A DNA stretch of 12,916 nucleotides from an uncultured Oscillospiraceae bacterium (lineage in GTDB: Bacteria > Bacillota > Clostridia > Oscillospirales > Oscillospiraceae). Shown here one piece after another: positions 1 through 6,840 of the stretch. Made by a program: the position numbers and the translations under genes. The stretch is taken from the NCBI GenBank assembly GCA_910579725.1, contig CAJTUD010000074.1, forward strand, positions 1 through 12,916, in the 5' to 3' direction. Positions within the stretch are counted from its first letter, which is position 1. Each line of letters begins with the position of its first letter. The notes beneath the pieces are model-generated. The model saw nothing but the letters and a program-made list of their open reading frames with translations, did not search any database and was not told the origin of the DNA.

Positions 1-510
1 CTGGGCGAATACCGGGGCTTTCCCATGCAGCTTCATTGTACCGGCTCCAAGTTCAAGATCACGATGAAGCAGCATTTGACCTATACGGCGGAGCTGGCCG
101 ATGATCCGGTGGGCAATGTTACCCGTATCAACAACGCCTTAGAGGGTATGGCCGAAAAAATCAAGGGGCATGAGAACCATCTGGAGAGACTGGAGAAGGA
201 GCTGGTGAACGCCAGAGAAGAATCTGAACGGCCCTTCCCCAAGGAAAATGAGCTGGTGGAGAAGTCCGCCCGCCTGACCCAGCTCAACCGGGAGCTGGAA
301 AAGCCCAGGACAAAGACGGCAGAGCAGTCCCAGGATGGTGAGGACGAAGCGGATTTGGAGGGCGGTGAGGCCCCTGTGCCGGAGCCGCCCGCCCTTACCG
401 TGCTGAGCGGTGATAAGCCGTCCATCCGGGCGGCGCTGCGCTCCTACGTTCCACCCGCGCCGGTGGCTGCTGGTGCGGAAAGAGATCAGCGAAGGGAGGC
501 GGCGCTGTGA
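1..510 (+). CDS. C-terminal end of a large SNF2-type helicase / N6-adenine methylase of a conjugative element (partial)
   Basis: The reading frame is open from the first base, so this is the last 169 residues of a gene that starts before the window. The visible part has the tail typical of the giant DEAD/SNF2 helicase plus DNA methylase proteins of Clostridia conjugative elements: LGEYRGFPM near the start, the segment DDPVGNVTRINNALEGM, a coiled coil around residues 45-75, and RPFPKENELVEKSARLTQLN. The catalytic motifs are upstream and cannot be seen. After about residue 105 the chain becomes acidic and proline-rich and is probably disordered. It overlaps mobC by four bases (GTGA at 507-510), so the two are translationally coupled. 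In related elements this protein is thought to modify or remodel the incoming element DNA; that role is inferred from family context. Confidence 0.75.
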   Translation: MGEYRGFPMQLHCTGSKFKITMKQHLTYTAELADDPVGNVTRINNALEGMAEKIKGHENHLERLEKELVNAREESERPFPKENELVEKSARLTQLNRELEKPRTKTAEQSQDGEDEADLEGGEAPVPEPPALTVLSGDKPSIRAALRSYVPPAPVAAGAERDQRREAAL

Positions 511-845
511 GAAAGTACGAGGGCCGGACCATCGGCCTTTACACCAAGGTGTCCCCGGAGGAAAAGGAGGTGATCGACCAGAAAATGGCCCTGCTGGGGA
601 CTATGAATCTGCGGGCGTACCTGCGGAAAATGGCGGTGGACGGATATGTGGTCCAGTTGGATATGTCCAGCGTGATGGAGATGGTGAAGCTCCTGCGCTC
701 CATTTCCAGCAATGTGAACCAGATCGCCCGCCGCTGCAACAGCACCCGAAATCTCTACGCCCAGGACGTGGAAGATTTGCGCCTGGGCTATACGGAGGTC
801 TGGCAGGGCATCAACGACCTGCTGAAGAAATTTGAATCGCTGTGA
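507..845 (+). CDS. mobC: MobC-like relaxosome accessory protein
   Basis: A 112-aa protein that matches the short MobC family, which binds near oriT and assists the relaxase in strand separation during mobilization. What is visible: an N-terminal beta strand (RTIGLYTKVSPEEKEVI), a helical segment typical of ribbon-helix-helix DNA binders (MALLGTMNLRAYLRKMAVDGYVV), then the characteristic MobC stretch LLRSISSNVNQIARRCN at about residues 53-69. The start is GTG at 507, overlapping the preceding stop. It is supported by GGGAGG at 494-499, seven bases upstream. A strong terminator follows directly, so it closes the upstream operon. The matching relaxase is encoded about 2 kb downstream. Confidence 0.8.
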   Translation: MRKYEGRTIGLYTKVSPEEKEVIDQKMALLGTMNLRAYLRKMAVDGYVVQLDMSSVMEMVKLLRSISSNVNQIARRCNSTRNLYAQDVEDLRLGYTEVWQGINDLLKKFESL

Positions 846-852
846 CTGCGAG

Positions 853-894
853 GGCGGCGGGAGCGTGTATTTTGCGCTCTCGCCGCCTATTTTT
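853..894 (+). terminator. Rho-independent terminator after mobC
   Basis: A 13-bp stem pairs 853-865 with 875-887 (GGCGGCGGGAGCG with CGCTCTCGCCGCC, one G-U pair), with a nine-base loop and a TATTTTTA tail. It begins eight bases after the mobC stop. Confidence 0.9.
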
Positions 895-946
895 ACTTGA
901 AAGCCTATTTTCAAAATGCTTATCCTGTGTTATGATGAAAAAGTTA

Positions 947-974
947 TTTGGAATTGATGTTTTTGGGATATAAT
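947..974 (+). promoter_or_regulatory. Probable sigma-A promoter for the small coiled-coil gene
   Basis: A perfect TATAAT lies at 969-974 in an AT-rich gap. The best -35 is the weak TTTGGA at 947-952, with 16-bp spacing. It sits between the mobC terminator and the next gene, where a new promoter is needed. The -10 is convincing and the -35 is not. Confidence 0.45.
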
Positions 975-1025
975 TTTCCTGATTAGATTCAGCGGAAAAT
1001 ATTACATCAAAAAGGAGCAGTTATC

Positions 1026-1361
1026 ATGGATGAGCAAAACACGAAGCGTACCCGCCGCACCCCCCAGCAGATGGCCGAGGCCGTTGACAGCAAGATTGAA
1101 AAGCTGAATCAAGAGCTGGAATCTCTTGCCGCTAAAAGAGACGCCGCCAATGAGGACTTCGATAAGAAGGAGACGGCTGTTAAGGAGCGGATCGCGGCTT
1201 TAGAGCAGAAGAAAAAGGACATTCTCGCTCCCAAACCGCCGCGCAAGCCCCGTAAGACCAAAAAGCAGAAAATCCAGGATTTGATTAAGAGCGCCAGCAA
1301 AGCCGGATTAAAGCCGGAAGAAATCGCCCAGCGGCTTGGCCTGGACCAGCCGGAGGATTGA
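1026..1361 (+). CDS. Small coiled-coil protein of the mobilization region, function unknown
   Basis: A 111-aa, highly charged protein. Residues 1-15 are basic (TKRTRRTPQQ). A heptad-like coiled coil (IEKLNQELESLAAKRDAANEDF and onward) runs from about 22 to 67. A lysine/proline-rich linker (PKPPRKPRKTKKQK) follows, and a short C-terminal helical piece (LIKSASKAGLKPEEIAQRLGLD) resembles half a helix-turn-helix. AAGGAG is at 1013-1018, eight bases before the ATG. It stands alone between two terminators with its own promoter, so it is probably expressed independently. Similar short proteins occur in relaxase regions of Clostridia elements. A DNA-associated or regulatory role is a guess from charge and context only. 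Confidence 0.7.
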   Translation: MDEQNTKRTRRTPQQMAEAVDSKIEKLNQELESLAAKRDAANEDFDKKETAVKERIAALEQKKKDILAPKPPRKPRKTKKQKIQDLIKSASKAGLKPEEIAQRLGLDQPED

Positions 1362-1412
1362 GTGTTCCGGTAATCGCCGGGTATGACAAAATTGAATACC
1401 AGCTTTTAACGT

Positions 1413-1447
1413 GAGGGACGACCCAAGTGTCGTCCCTCTATTTTTTT
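1413..1447 (+). terminator. Rho-independent terminator
   Basis: A perfect 10-bp stem pairs GAGGGACGAC (1413-1422) with GTCGTCCCTC (1429-1438) around a six-base loop, followed by TATTTTTTT. It ends transcription before the DUF3991/TOPRIM gene. Confidence 0.92.
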
Positions 1448-1465
1448 GCAAGAAAGGATGAATGA

Positions 1466-2416
1466 ATGCCAGGAGTAACCAAAGAACAGATTGCAAAAGC
1501 AAAGGAATGGGATTTATTATCCTATTTGCAAACCTATGAACCCCATGAGCTGAAACGGTGCGGCCCCCACGAATACTGTACCCGAACCCACGACAGCTTG
1601 AAAATCTCCAACGGAAAATGGTGCTGGAACAGCCGGGGCATTGGGGGCCGGACGGCGCTGGACTATCTCATCAAGGTCCGGGGGATGGACTTTGTAGGGG
1701 CGGTGGAGGCTCTGTGCGGCTACCGTGCCCCGCCGCCCCAGGAGCGGCCCCAGCCGAAGCCCCAGAAGCCCTTTTCGCTCCCGGAGGCCAGCCGGTTTCC
1801 CGCCGCCATGCTGTCCTATCTGCAAGGCCGGGGGATTCACCCGGAACTGCTGCAAGCGTGTATGCAGGCCGGTACGCTCTATGAAAGCCGGAAATATCAG
1901 AACTGCGTTTTTGTGGGCAAGGATATGGAGGGCCACGCCCGGTTCGCCTGCCTGCGGGGAACACGGGACAACTTTCGGATAGATGTGGAGGGCAGCGATA
2001 AACGGTACAATTTTTCCCTGCTGGCCGCTGACCCGGAATGTCCCCGGCTGGCGGTGGCGGAAAGCCCCATTGACGCGCTATCCCTGGCCTCGCTGGTGAA
2101 GCTGTCCGGGGGCGAGTGGCGGGACAGCCATTACCTTTCCCTTGGAGGAACCGCGCCCCGTGCTATGCTCCAATTTCTCCACGATCATCCCCATGTTACC
2201 CAGGTGAGCCTATGCCTGGACAATGATAAGGCCGGGATGCTGGGTATGGAGCGATTGGAACAGGCCATTCGGAAGGACCCGGAACTGTCCCAGCGGGTGA
2301 AGCTGATTTACCGCAATCCGCCACCTGCGGAACACGGGAAAGACTACAATGAATTTCTCTGCGCCCATATCCAGGCGGTGCGGCAAAAGCAGTATCAGCG
2401 GGAGGGAGCACGGTAA
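1466..2416 (+). CDS. DUF3991 and TOPRIM domain protein (primase-like)
   Basis: A 316-aa protein with the layout of DUF3991/TOPRIM proteins found beside relaxases in Firmicute conjugative elements. Residues about 12-85 form the N-terminal module with the segment KWCWNSRGIGGRTALDYL and conserved cysteines. A proline-rich linker lies at 88-105. DUF3991 follows (SYLQGRGIHPELL). The TOPRIM fold is marked by AESPIDALS, with catalytic Glu199, and LCLDNDKAG, with Asp252 and Asp254. TOPRIM domains coordinate metal for primase or topoisomerase chemistry. By family context this one may prime the complementary strand after transfer; that is inference. AAAGGA lies just upstream, and the nearby ATGs at 1458 and 1462 are out of frame, which fixes the start. 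The gene converges on the Xre gene with only four bases between stops. Confidence 0.85.
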   Translation: MPGVTKEQIAKAKEWDLLSYLQTYEPHELKRCGPHEYCTRTHDSLKISNGKWCWNSRGIGGRTALDYLIKVRGMDFVGAVEALCGYRAPPPQERPQPKPQKPFSLPEASRFPAAMLSYLQGRGIHPELLQACMQAGTLYESRKYQNCVFVGKDMEGHARFACLRGTRDNFRIDVEGSDKRYNFSLLAADPECPRLAVAESPIDALSLASLVKLSGGEWRDSHYLSLGGTAPRAMLQFLHDHPHVTQVSLCLDNDKAGMLGMERLEQAIRKDPELSQRVKLIYRNPPPAEHGKDYNEFLCAHIQAVRQKQYQREGAR

Positions 2417-2420
2417 TCGC

Positions 2421-2663
2421 CTATTTGATTTCCGGTTCCAGCGAAGCAAATTCCGGTGAGTTGAAAAAGTCGATGAGCGTAATGTCCAGCCCATCGCAGA
2501 TTTTCTTTATCGTCAGAATTTTGGGGTCTTGACTTCTACCATACAAAATATTTTTCACCGAGGACGGCGGTAAAGCGGACAGGGTAGCAAGTTTGTTGAT
2601 GGTAATGCTACGCTCCGCGCATAAATGCAAAATTCTATCCCGAATGGCTGACACAGTATCCAT
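2421..2663 (-). CDS. Small Xre-family repressor
   Basis: An 80-aa protein that is almost only a helix-turn-helix domain of the Cro/CI type. The recognition segment is about ITINKLATLSALPPSSVKNILYGR (residues 20-43), followed by ILTIKKICDGLDITLIDFF, the usual dimer-side helices. It starts at 2663 and reads away from the relaxase gene. A GGTAGG sequence lies upstream on its strand. The divergent arrangement with inverted repeats over the relaxase promoter (2706-2751) suggests that it represses mobilization genes and perhaps itself; this is inference from layout. Confidence 0.85.
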   Translation of the reverse strand: MDTVSAIRDRILHLCAERSITINKLATLSALPPSSVKNILYGRSQDPKILTIKKICDGLDITLIDFFNSPEFASLEPEIK

Positions 2664-2705
2664 AGCAAGGACCTACCTTTTTTCTTTCAGCATACTAAAA
2701 TACTC

Positions 2706-2751
2706 TTGCAAAAGTAGGCTACCCGTGCTACTATTTGGGCTATACATAGCC
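2706..2751 (+). promoter_or_regulatory. Relaxase promoter with overlapping operator-like inverted repeats
   Basis: TTGCAA (2706-2711), a 17-bp spacer and TACTAT (2729-2734) make a good sigma-A promoter for the relaxase gene. Two inverted repeats overlap or follow it: AGTAG/CTACT (2713-2717 and 2728-2732) inside the spacer and -10, and GGCTAT-AC-ATAGCC (2738-2751) just downstream. Their placement would let a bound repressor block the polymerase. The divergent Xre protein is the obvious candidate. Confidence 0.6.
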
Positions 2752-2771
2752 TGTTTTGAAAGGAGGAACAG

Positions 2772-4187
2772 GTGGCAATCTCCAACATACTCCCCCGGAA
2801 GATCATGCGGAACCGGACCCGGCAGCAGTCCATGGCGGACCGGCACGACTATGACCAGAAAGCGGAGAAAACCCAGGACGGCGAGCTGGTGTCCTCGTTC
2901 ATGTGTTCCCCGGAAACCGCCGCCGAAGAATTTGAACTTAGCAAGCGGCTTTACTTCCAGATCACCGGACGGAGCCAGCCCGTCCACCGGGACGTTATCA
3001 TGTACCGGGTCATTCAATCCTTCAAACCAGGAGAGGTCAGCCCGGAAGAAGCCAACCGGATCGGCTATGAGCTGGCGATGAAACTCACGGAGGGGAAACA
3101 CCAGTTTGTTGTGTCCACCCATGTGGACAAGGCCCATATTCACACGCACATAGAATTTAACAGCACCAACCTCAACTGTGACGGAAAATTTGTAAACCCC
3201 AAGGATTCTTACCTGGTTCTCCGGCGGCTCAATGACGATTTGTGCAGGGCGCATGGCCTGTCCGTCATTGAAAACCCGAAGCCGAGTACAAAAGAGCGGA
3301 AGCAGAAGGAGATGGAGGCGGTCAGGCATGGGCGCAGTCACAAAGAGCGTCTGCGCCAGACTATTGACCGGGTACTCCCCGACTGCCGGGACTACGATGA
3401 TTTTCTTGCGAGGATGCGGGCCGAGGGCTATGAGATCAAGGAGGGCAAAGCGCTGTCCTTCCGCGCCCCCGGCTGGGACCGTTTCACCCGCTCCAATAAG
3501 CTGGGAGCCGACTACACCAGGGAGGCCCTGCGGGAGCGCAGCACCAACCGGGGCGGGCGGTCTGCTGCCACGAAAAAGGCCGTTCCCCACGCTGGCCGGA
3601 AGGTCAATATGCTCATTGACATTCAAGCGAAGCTGGCAGCAGGAAAAGGTGCTGGCTACGAACGCTGGGCAAAGATTTTCAATCTGAAGGAGGCGGCGAA
3701 AACCCTCAACTTCCTGGTTGAAAACGATTTGACCGACTATGACGAATTGGCGGCGCGGGCAGAGCAGGCCGGTGATCGCTTTGACGAGGTTTCCCGCCAT
3801 ATCAAACAGTTGGAAGGCCGCATGGCCGAGGTTGCCCAGCTAAAGACCCATATCATCAATTACTCCAAGACGCGGGAGGTCTACGCCGCCTATAAAAAGT
3901 CCCGCCACAAGAAGGAATTTCTGGCGGAGCATGGGGATGAGATCGCCAAGCATGAGGCGGCGAAGAAAGCCTTTGACGCATTGGACGGCAAGCCCATTCC
4001 AAAGGTTGCCCAGCTTTCCCAGGAGTACACCGCTTTGCTGGCGGAGAAGCAGGAGCAGTACGCGGAATACAAGGCTCTGCGGCAGGATATGATCGCCTAC
4101 CGGACGGCAAAGCAGAACGTGGACAAAATCCTCGGCATCATGCCGGAGGAACAGGAGCAGAATAGAGATCAAAGGCCAGAGCGGTGA
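2772..4187 (+). CDS. MOBP-type relaxase (relaxase/mobilization nuclease domain)
   Basis: A 471-aa relaxase that would nick oriT and lead the strand into the recipient. The N-terminal third has the family landmarks: ADRHDYDQKAEKTQDGELVSS (about 22-42), LSKRLYFQITGR, IQSFKPGEVSPEEANRIGYE, and the metal-binding histidine motif HVDKAHIHTHIEFNSTN with His117, His122, His124 and His126. Tyr27 is one candidate for the nicking tyrosine, but I cannot assign it firmly. Residues about 310-450 are helical and charged, likely coiled coil. The start is GTG at 2772, chosen because AAAGGAGG (2758-2765) is well placed and because this N terminus aligns with known relatives. It is driven by its own promoter and ended by a strong terminator. 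Confidence 0.88.
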   Translation: MAISNILPRKIMRNRTRQQSMADRHDYDQKAEKTQDGELVSSFMCSPETAAEEFELSKRLYFQITGRSQPVHRDVIMYRVIQSFKPGEVSPEEANRIGYELAMKLTEGKHQFVVSTHVDKAHIHTHIEFNSTNLNCDGKFVNPKDSYLVLRRLNDDLCRAHGLSVIENPKPSTKERKQKEMEAVRHGRSHKERLRQTIDRVLPDCRDYDDFLARMRAEGYEIKEGKALSFRAPGWDRFTRSNKLGADYTREALRERSTNRGGRSAATKKAVPHAGRKVNMLIDIQAKLAAGKGAGYERWAKIFNLKEAAKTLNFLVENDLTDYDELAARAEQAGDRFDEVSRHIKQLEGRMAEVAQLKTHIINYSKTREVYAAYKKSRHKKEFLAEHGDEIAKHEAAKKAFDALDGKPIPKVAQLSQEYTALLAEKQEQYAEYKALRQDMIAYRTAKQNVDKILGIMPEEQEQNRDQRPER

Positions 4188-4191
4188 CTAT

Positions 4192-4227
4192 AAAAATCTC
4201 CCGTGCCGCTGGCACGGGAGATTTTTT
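4192..4227. terminator. Bidirectional Rho-independent terminator between relaxase and the convergent zinc-ribbon gene
   Basis: A perfect stem pairs 4192-4207 with 4211-4226 around a GCT loop; its GC core is CTCCCGTGCC/GGCACGGGAG. It has T-runs on the plus strand (after 4220) and on the minus strand (the A-run at 4192-4196), so it can end both the relaxase transcript and the minus-strand transcript. Confidence 0.93.
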
Positions 4228-4250
4228 ATTAGCTGAAATCATGCTGGATT

Positions 4251-4814
4251 CTATTCACTCTCCCGGTAGCGGATCACCGGGCACTGTTTGACTTTCTTCC
4301 CGACCTTCCTGCGCTGCAAAGCAAATACCATATCCGGGGAGCGTTCAAAAAAGCCCTCTCCCTTTTTCCAGCTCATGCCGCACCTGCAATGCTGCAAGCC
4401 GATAAACTGCTGCTTCATTTTCCTGCCGCAGTTCGGACAAATCTTGTTGCTGCGGCCCTTCTTCCGGGGCGTGGCCGGAGTTTTCTTTTTGGGCGGCGGG
4501 GCCTCTGGAATCCCATGCTCCTGGATGCGGGTTTCATATCGGGGCAGTTTGGAGAGGAACGCCCGGTGTACCTCGTCATAGGGAACCCATATCGCAAGAG
4601 ATTTTATCTTATCGTAGATTCTGGCGGTGATCTTTTCAGCAGCTTCATCCCCAGGCATTTCCCCGTGTTCCTGGTAATGCTCACAGACGGCCCGGAACAT
4701 CCATTCTGAAATTTTCGCCTTTTGCTTCTGCCGCAAATCCTTATAGGTTTTGTTTGGCTTGGCCTGCATTTTGTAAGCAAGCGAGTGGTGGTTTCCCTTC
4801 ATAAAATGTTTCAT
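4251..4814 (-). CDS. Zinc-ribbon protein of unknown function
   Basis: Up to 187 aa. The first 100 residues are basic and helical (KTYKDLRQKQKAKISEWMF, then an acidic helix and AIWVPYDEVHRAFLSKLPRYE). A proline/lysine-rich linker (PPPKKKTPATPRKKGR) leads to a C-terminal zinc ribbon with CPNC (Cys126, Cys129) and CRC (Cys143, Cys145). That points to nucleic-acid binding; no family name is recognised. The first ATG directly abuts the CAGGG upstream of it, which leaves no spacing. The ATG at codon 5 (4802 on the minus strand) is therefore the more plausible start and would give 183 aa. It lies 67 bases downstream of the Xre gene on the same strand, so the two may share a transcript. Confidence 0.7.
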   Translation of the reverse strand: MKHFMKGNHHSLAYKMQAKPNKTYKDLRQKQKAKISEWMFRAVCEHYQEHGEMPGDEAAEKITARIYDKIKSLAIWVPYDEVHRAFLSKLPRYETRIQEHGIPEAPPPKKKTPATPRKKGRSNKICPNCGRKMKQQFIGLQHCRCGMSWKKGEGFFERSPDMVFALQRRKVGKKVKQCPVIRYRESE

Positions 4815-4881
4815 CCCTGCTGGTCAATATGCTGAGATTATATGCCGATAGCGGGGACCTGTCAATCGTCTGCTCATAAAA

Positions 4882-5187
4882 TCAGAGCGGGTTAAGAAAT
4901 TCTTTCTTCAAACGGTCAACCACGTCCAAAATGGTCTTTTGTTGGCTTTCGCTCAAATCGTCCAGATAAAGATAAGAGCGATTTTCCATCCCCAGCATAT
5001 AGTCCAAGGACGTATTGTAAAGCACCGCCAGTTTGACAAGCTGCTCCACGCTGGGAGTGATGGTATTGCACTCATAGCCGCTGATTGTAGCCCGTGTCAC
5101 TTCCAGCCGGTCCGCAACATCTGACTGTGAAAGCCTTTTGCCCTCTCGCAGTTCTTTCAGTCGTATTCCAAAATCATAAATAGCCAT
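4882..5187 (-). CDS. Xre-family transcriptional regulator
   Basis: A 101-aa regulator. The Cro/CI helix-turn-helix covers residues about 7-60 (IRLKELREGKRLSQSDVADRL, then VTRATISGYECNTITPSVEQLVKLAVLYNTSLDYML), which is a textbook match. A short C-terminal helix (SESQQKTILDVVDRLKKEF) probably dimerises. AGGGGGTG lies six bases upstream of the ATG on the minus strand. The AT-rich gap from 5188 to 5273 is divergent with the SLOG gene and probably holds its promoter and operator. It likely controls the zinc-ribbon gene downstream and perhaps the SLOG-lipoprotein pair. Confidence 0.88.
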   Translation of the reverse strand: MAIYDFGIRLKELREGKRLSQSDVADRLEVTRATISGYECNTITPSVEQLVKLAVLYNTSLDYMLGMENRSYLYLDDLSESQQKTILDVVDRLKKEFLNPL

Positions 5188-5273
5188 ACCGTCACCCCCT
5201 GACTTTGCCTTTATTCTACAAGACGGATAGCAATTTTAACTTATCATTTTTATCTTAATTGCGACATTTGTAA

Positions 5274-5302
5274 TTGACAGTCTGCCACAGGCAATATAGA
5301 AT
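5274..5302 (+). promoter_or_regulatory. Sigma-A promoter for the SLOG-lipoprotein operon
   Basis: TTGACA (5274-5279), a 17-bp spacer and TAGAAT (5297-5302), 33 bases before the start codon at 5336. The -35 is a perfect consensus. Confidence 0.8.
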
Positions 5303-5335
5303 ATTCGAGAAACCATCAAAGGGGGAGGTTTTTAG

Positions 5336-5869
5336 ATGGTAGGTACAACCTGCGCCTTCACTGGCCACCGTCCGCATAAATTTCCCTGGAAGGACAATGA
5401 GGCGGACCCACGGTGCATAGCGTTGAAAGAAACCCTGGCGAGGCAGATCGCAACGCTGGCCGGGGCCGGGGTGACAGAGTATTTTACCGGAGGCGCGGAC
5501 GGAACCGACTGCTGGGCGGCGGAGATCGTGCTTGACCTCCGTGAGAAAAATCCCGCGCTGAAACTCCGCTGTGTCCTGCCCTATGGAGGGCAGGCGGACA
5601 GGTGGAGTGATTCAGCGCGGGAGCGGTATCATTCTATTCTGAAACGGGCCGATTCGGTGGACTATGTGAGCCACCAATATTATGACGGCTGTATGATCGA
5701 CCGGAACCACCGGCTGGTGGAATCGGCTGGCTTGCTGCTGGCGGTTTTCAGCGGAGTGCGGCGCAGCGGCACCGGCGCAACGGTCAACTATGCCCGGAAG
5801 TTGGGGCGGGAGATTATCTTGATTGACCCGCTTACCCGGTCTGTGACCCATGAGGGGGGCGGAGCATGA
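5336..5869 (+). CDS. SLOG-family protein (DUF1273/YpsA-like, DprA-related Rossmann fold)
   Basis: A 177-aa single-domain protein of the SLOG superfamily, which binds nucleotides or nucleotide-derived ligands. Visible motifs are FTGHRPHKF near the N terminus (about 8-16), the glycine loop FTGGADGTDCWAAE (about 50-63), the strand LRCVLPYGGQADRW, and the C-terminal SGTGATVNYARKLGREIILIDP, where the ligand loop lies. In B. subtilis the relative YpsA has been linked to cell division and stress; other SLOG proteins sense signals in defence systems. No specific role is shown here. The start is fixed by GGGGGAGG ahead of ATG 5336. Its stop overlaps the next start (ATGA), so the pair is translationally coupled. 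Confidence 0.85.
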   Translation: MVGTTCAFTGHRPHKFPWKDNEADPRCIALKETLARQIATLAGAGVTEYFTGGADGTDCWAAEIVLDLREKNPALKLRCVLPYGGQADRWSDSARERYHSILKRADSVDYVSHQYYDGCMIDRNHRLVESAGLLLAVFSGVRRSGTGATVNYARKLGREIILIDPLTRSVTHEGGGA

Positions 5870-6519
5870 AACGGTTTCCTCTTTTGCTGCTGGTAATACT
5901 GCTGTTCATTCTGGCCGGGTGTGGAGCAGATCAACTCCCGGCCCCGGATAATGAAACCAGGTATTCCTCCAACACATCAGACGAGGACTGCTATCTGTGC
6001 GGGGGCGGCATCGAAAGCCTGGTTCCGTCATATTGGGGGCAGGACAATATTGCGCTCATCAGCTTAAATACCTTTGAGATCAAGCCGCTTGAAATCAACC
6101 GCTATGACAGACTGAACGGGCAGTTGATTGAAGAATATGCTGGCGTTGTGTCTTTCGGTGGCGGTGGCAGCACGGACGGCGGATTCTCTGCCAGTTTGAT
6201 GTTAGATTATGACCGGGGATACGCTACTGGCTCTGTGGACTTTCTCGCCGACGAAACCCTGGACGTGGACAAGGCCGCTTCTTTCTTGTGTGCTGACTGC
6301 CTGAATGAGATTTTGCCGCAGAAGGTCAGCCAGTGTTTTGGTGTTGGCGCTATCAATCTTGCTACAAAGGAAATCCAGTTGTTTGAAGAAAACCTTGCCG
6401 GGTTTGGCCTGGAAGATTTTTATATCGACTGCAATCTGGCAGAACGCAAGAACGGCGATTCTCGCCAGATGGATATTTTAATTTTTTACTGCCCAATACG
6501 GTATGAGGAAACGCCCTGA
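5866..6519 (+). CDS. Lipoprotein with paired CxxC motifs, function unknown
   Basis: A 217-aa exported protein. Residues 1-18 are a lipoprotein signal peptide ending in the lipobox LAGC, with Cys19 as the predicted lipidated residue, so the mature protein should sit on the outer face of the membrane. Two CxxC pairs, CYLC (42/45) and CADC (142/145), are followed by single cysteines at 157, 189 and 209. They could bind zinc or form disulfides. The motif YWGQDNIALISLNTFEIKPLEINRYD and a glycine-rich turn (SFGGGGSTDGGF) are notable, but I do not recognise the family. The ATG overlaps the SLOG stop by four bases. The gene ends inside a strong hairpin. Confidence 0.75.
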   Translation: MKRFPLLLLVILLFILAGCGADQLPAPDNETRYSSNTSDEDCYLCGGGIESLVPSYWGQDNIALISLNTFEIKPLEINRYDRLNGQLIEEYAGVVSFGGGGSTDGGFSASLMLDYDRGYATGSVDFLADETLDVDKAASFLCADCLNEILPQKVSQCFGVGAINLATKEIQLFEENLAGFGLEDFYIDCNLAERKNGDSRQMDILIFYCPIRYEETP

Positions 6520-6680
6520 AAGGGCGTTTCCCTTCCTGCGCGGATGTGCAGGAATGAGCGACCGAAGGGAGCGCAAAGCCACGCCGTCAGGCGTGTTCGA
6601 CTGGACGCAGAGCGGCCAGTCCGGGGCTTGGGGGGACCCCAACGGGCGTATTGGAAAATCCGAAAAGGATATTCCAATAC
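6507..6680. repeat. Array of six consecutive inverted repeats (candidate oriT or structured leader)
   Basis: The non-coding gap 6520-6840 begins with six near-adjacent hairpins: 6507-6517/6521-6531 (11 bp, spanning the lipoprotein stop); TTCCTGC/GCAGGAA (6533-6539/6548-6554); CACGCC/GGCGTG (6580-6595); GACTGG/CCAGTC (6599-6604/6616-6621); TTGGGG/CCCCAA (6628-6642); and GTATTGGAA/TTCCAATAC with inner ATCC/GGAT (6648-6680). None carries a clean T-tract, so ordinary termination is unlikely apart from partial effects of the first. Such a cluster in a mobilization region is compatible with an origin of transfer, but no nic site can be proven by eye. From 6681 to about 6797 I see nothing further. 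Confidence 0.6.
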
Positions 6681-6797
6681 ATTGCTCGCCTACTCTATCG
6701 GAATTTCCGCTCCTTTACCCATGCCTTGCCGTGTTGGTCAAAACCGCATCCCTAAAATCCGCACGTTAACCTCACAATGTATCAACTGTCCCTTTCT

Positions 6798-6806
6798 TGT
6801 TACAAT
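6798..6806 (+). promoter_or_regulatory. Extended -10 promoter of the serine recombinase gene
   Basis: TG-T-TACAAT reads as an extended -10 element (TG at 6798-6799, TACAAT at 6801-6806), 34 bases before the recombinase ATG. No good -35 is present at 17-bp spacing, which is normal for extended -10 promoters. Confidence 0.55.
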
Positions 6807-6840
6807 AAGGCGGGTACATTTTACAGAAAGGGGCCGAAAG

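Noticed and set aside
2673..3800. A 375-codon minus-strand open frame within the relaxase gene
   Set aside because: The plus-strand relaxase has clear motifs and a good start. The antisense frame has no domain and runs across the relaxase promoter.
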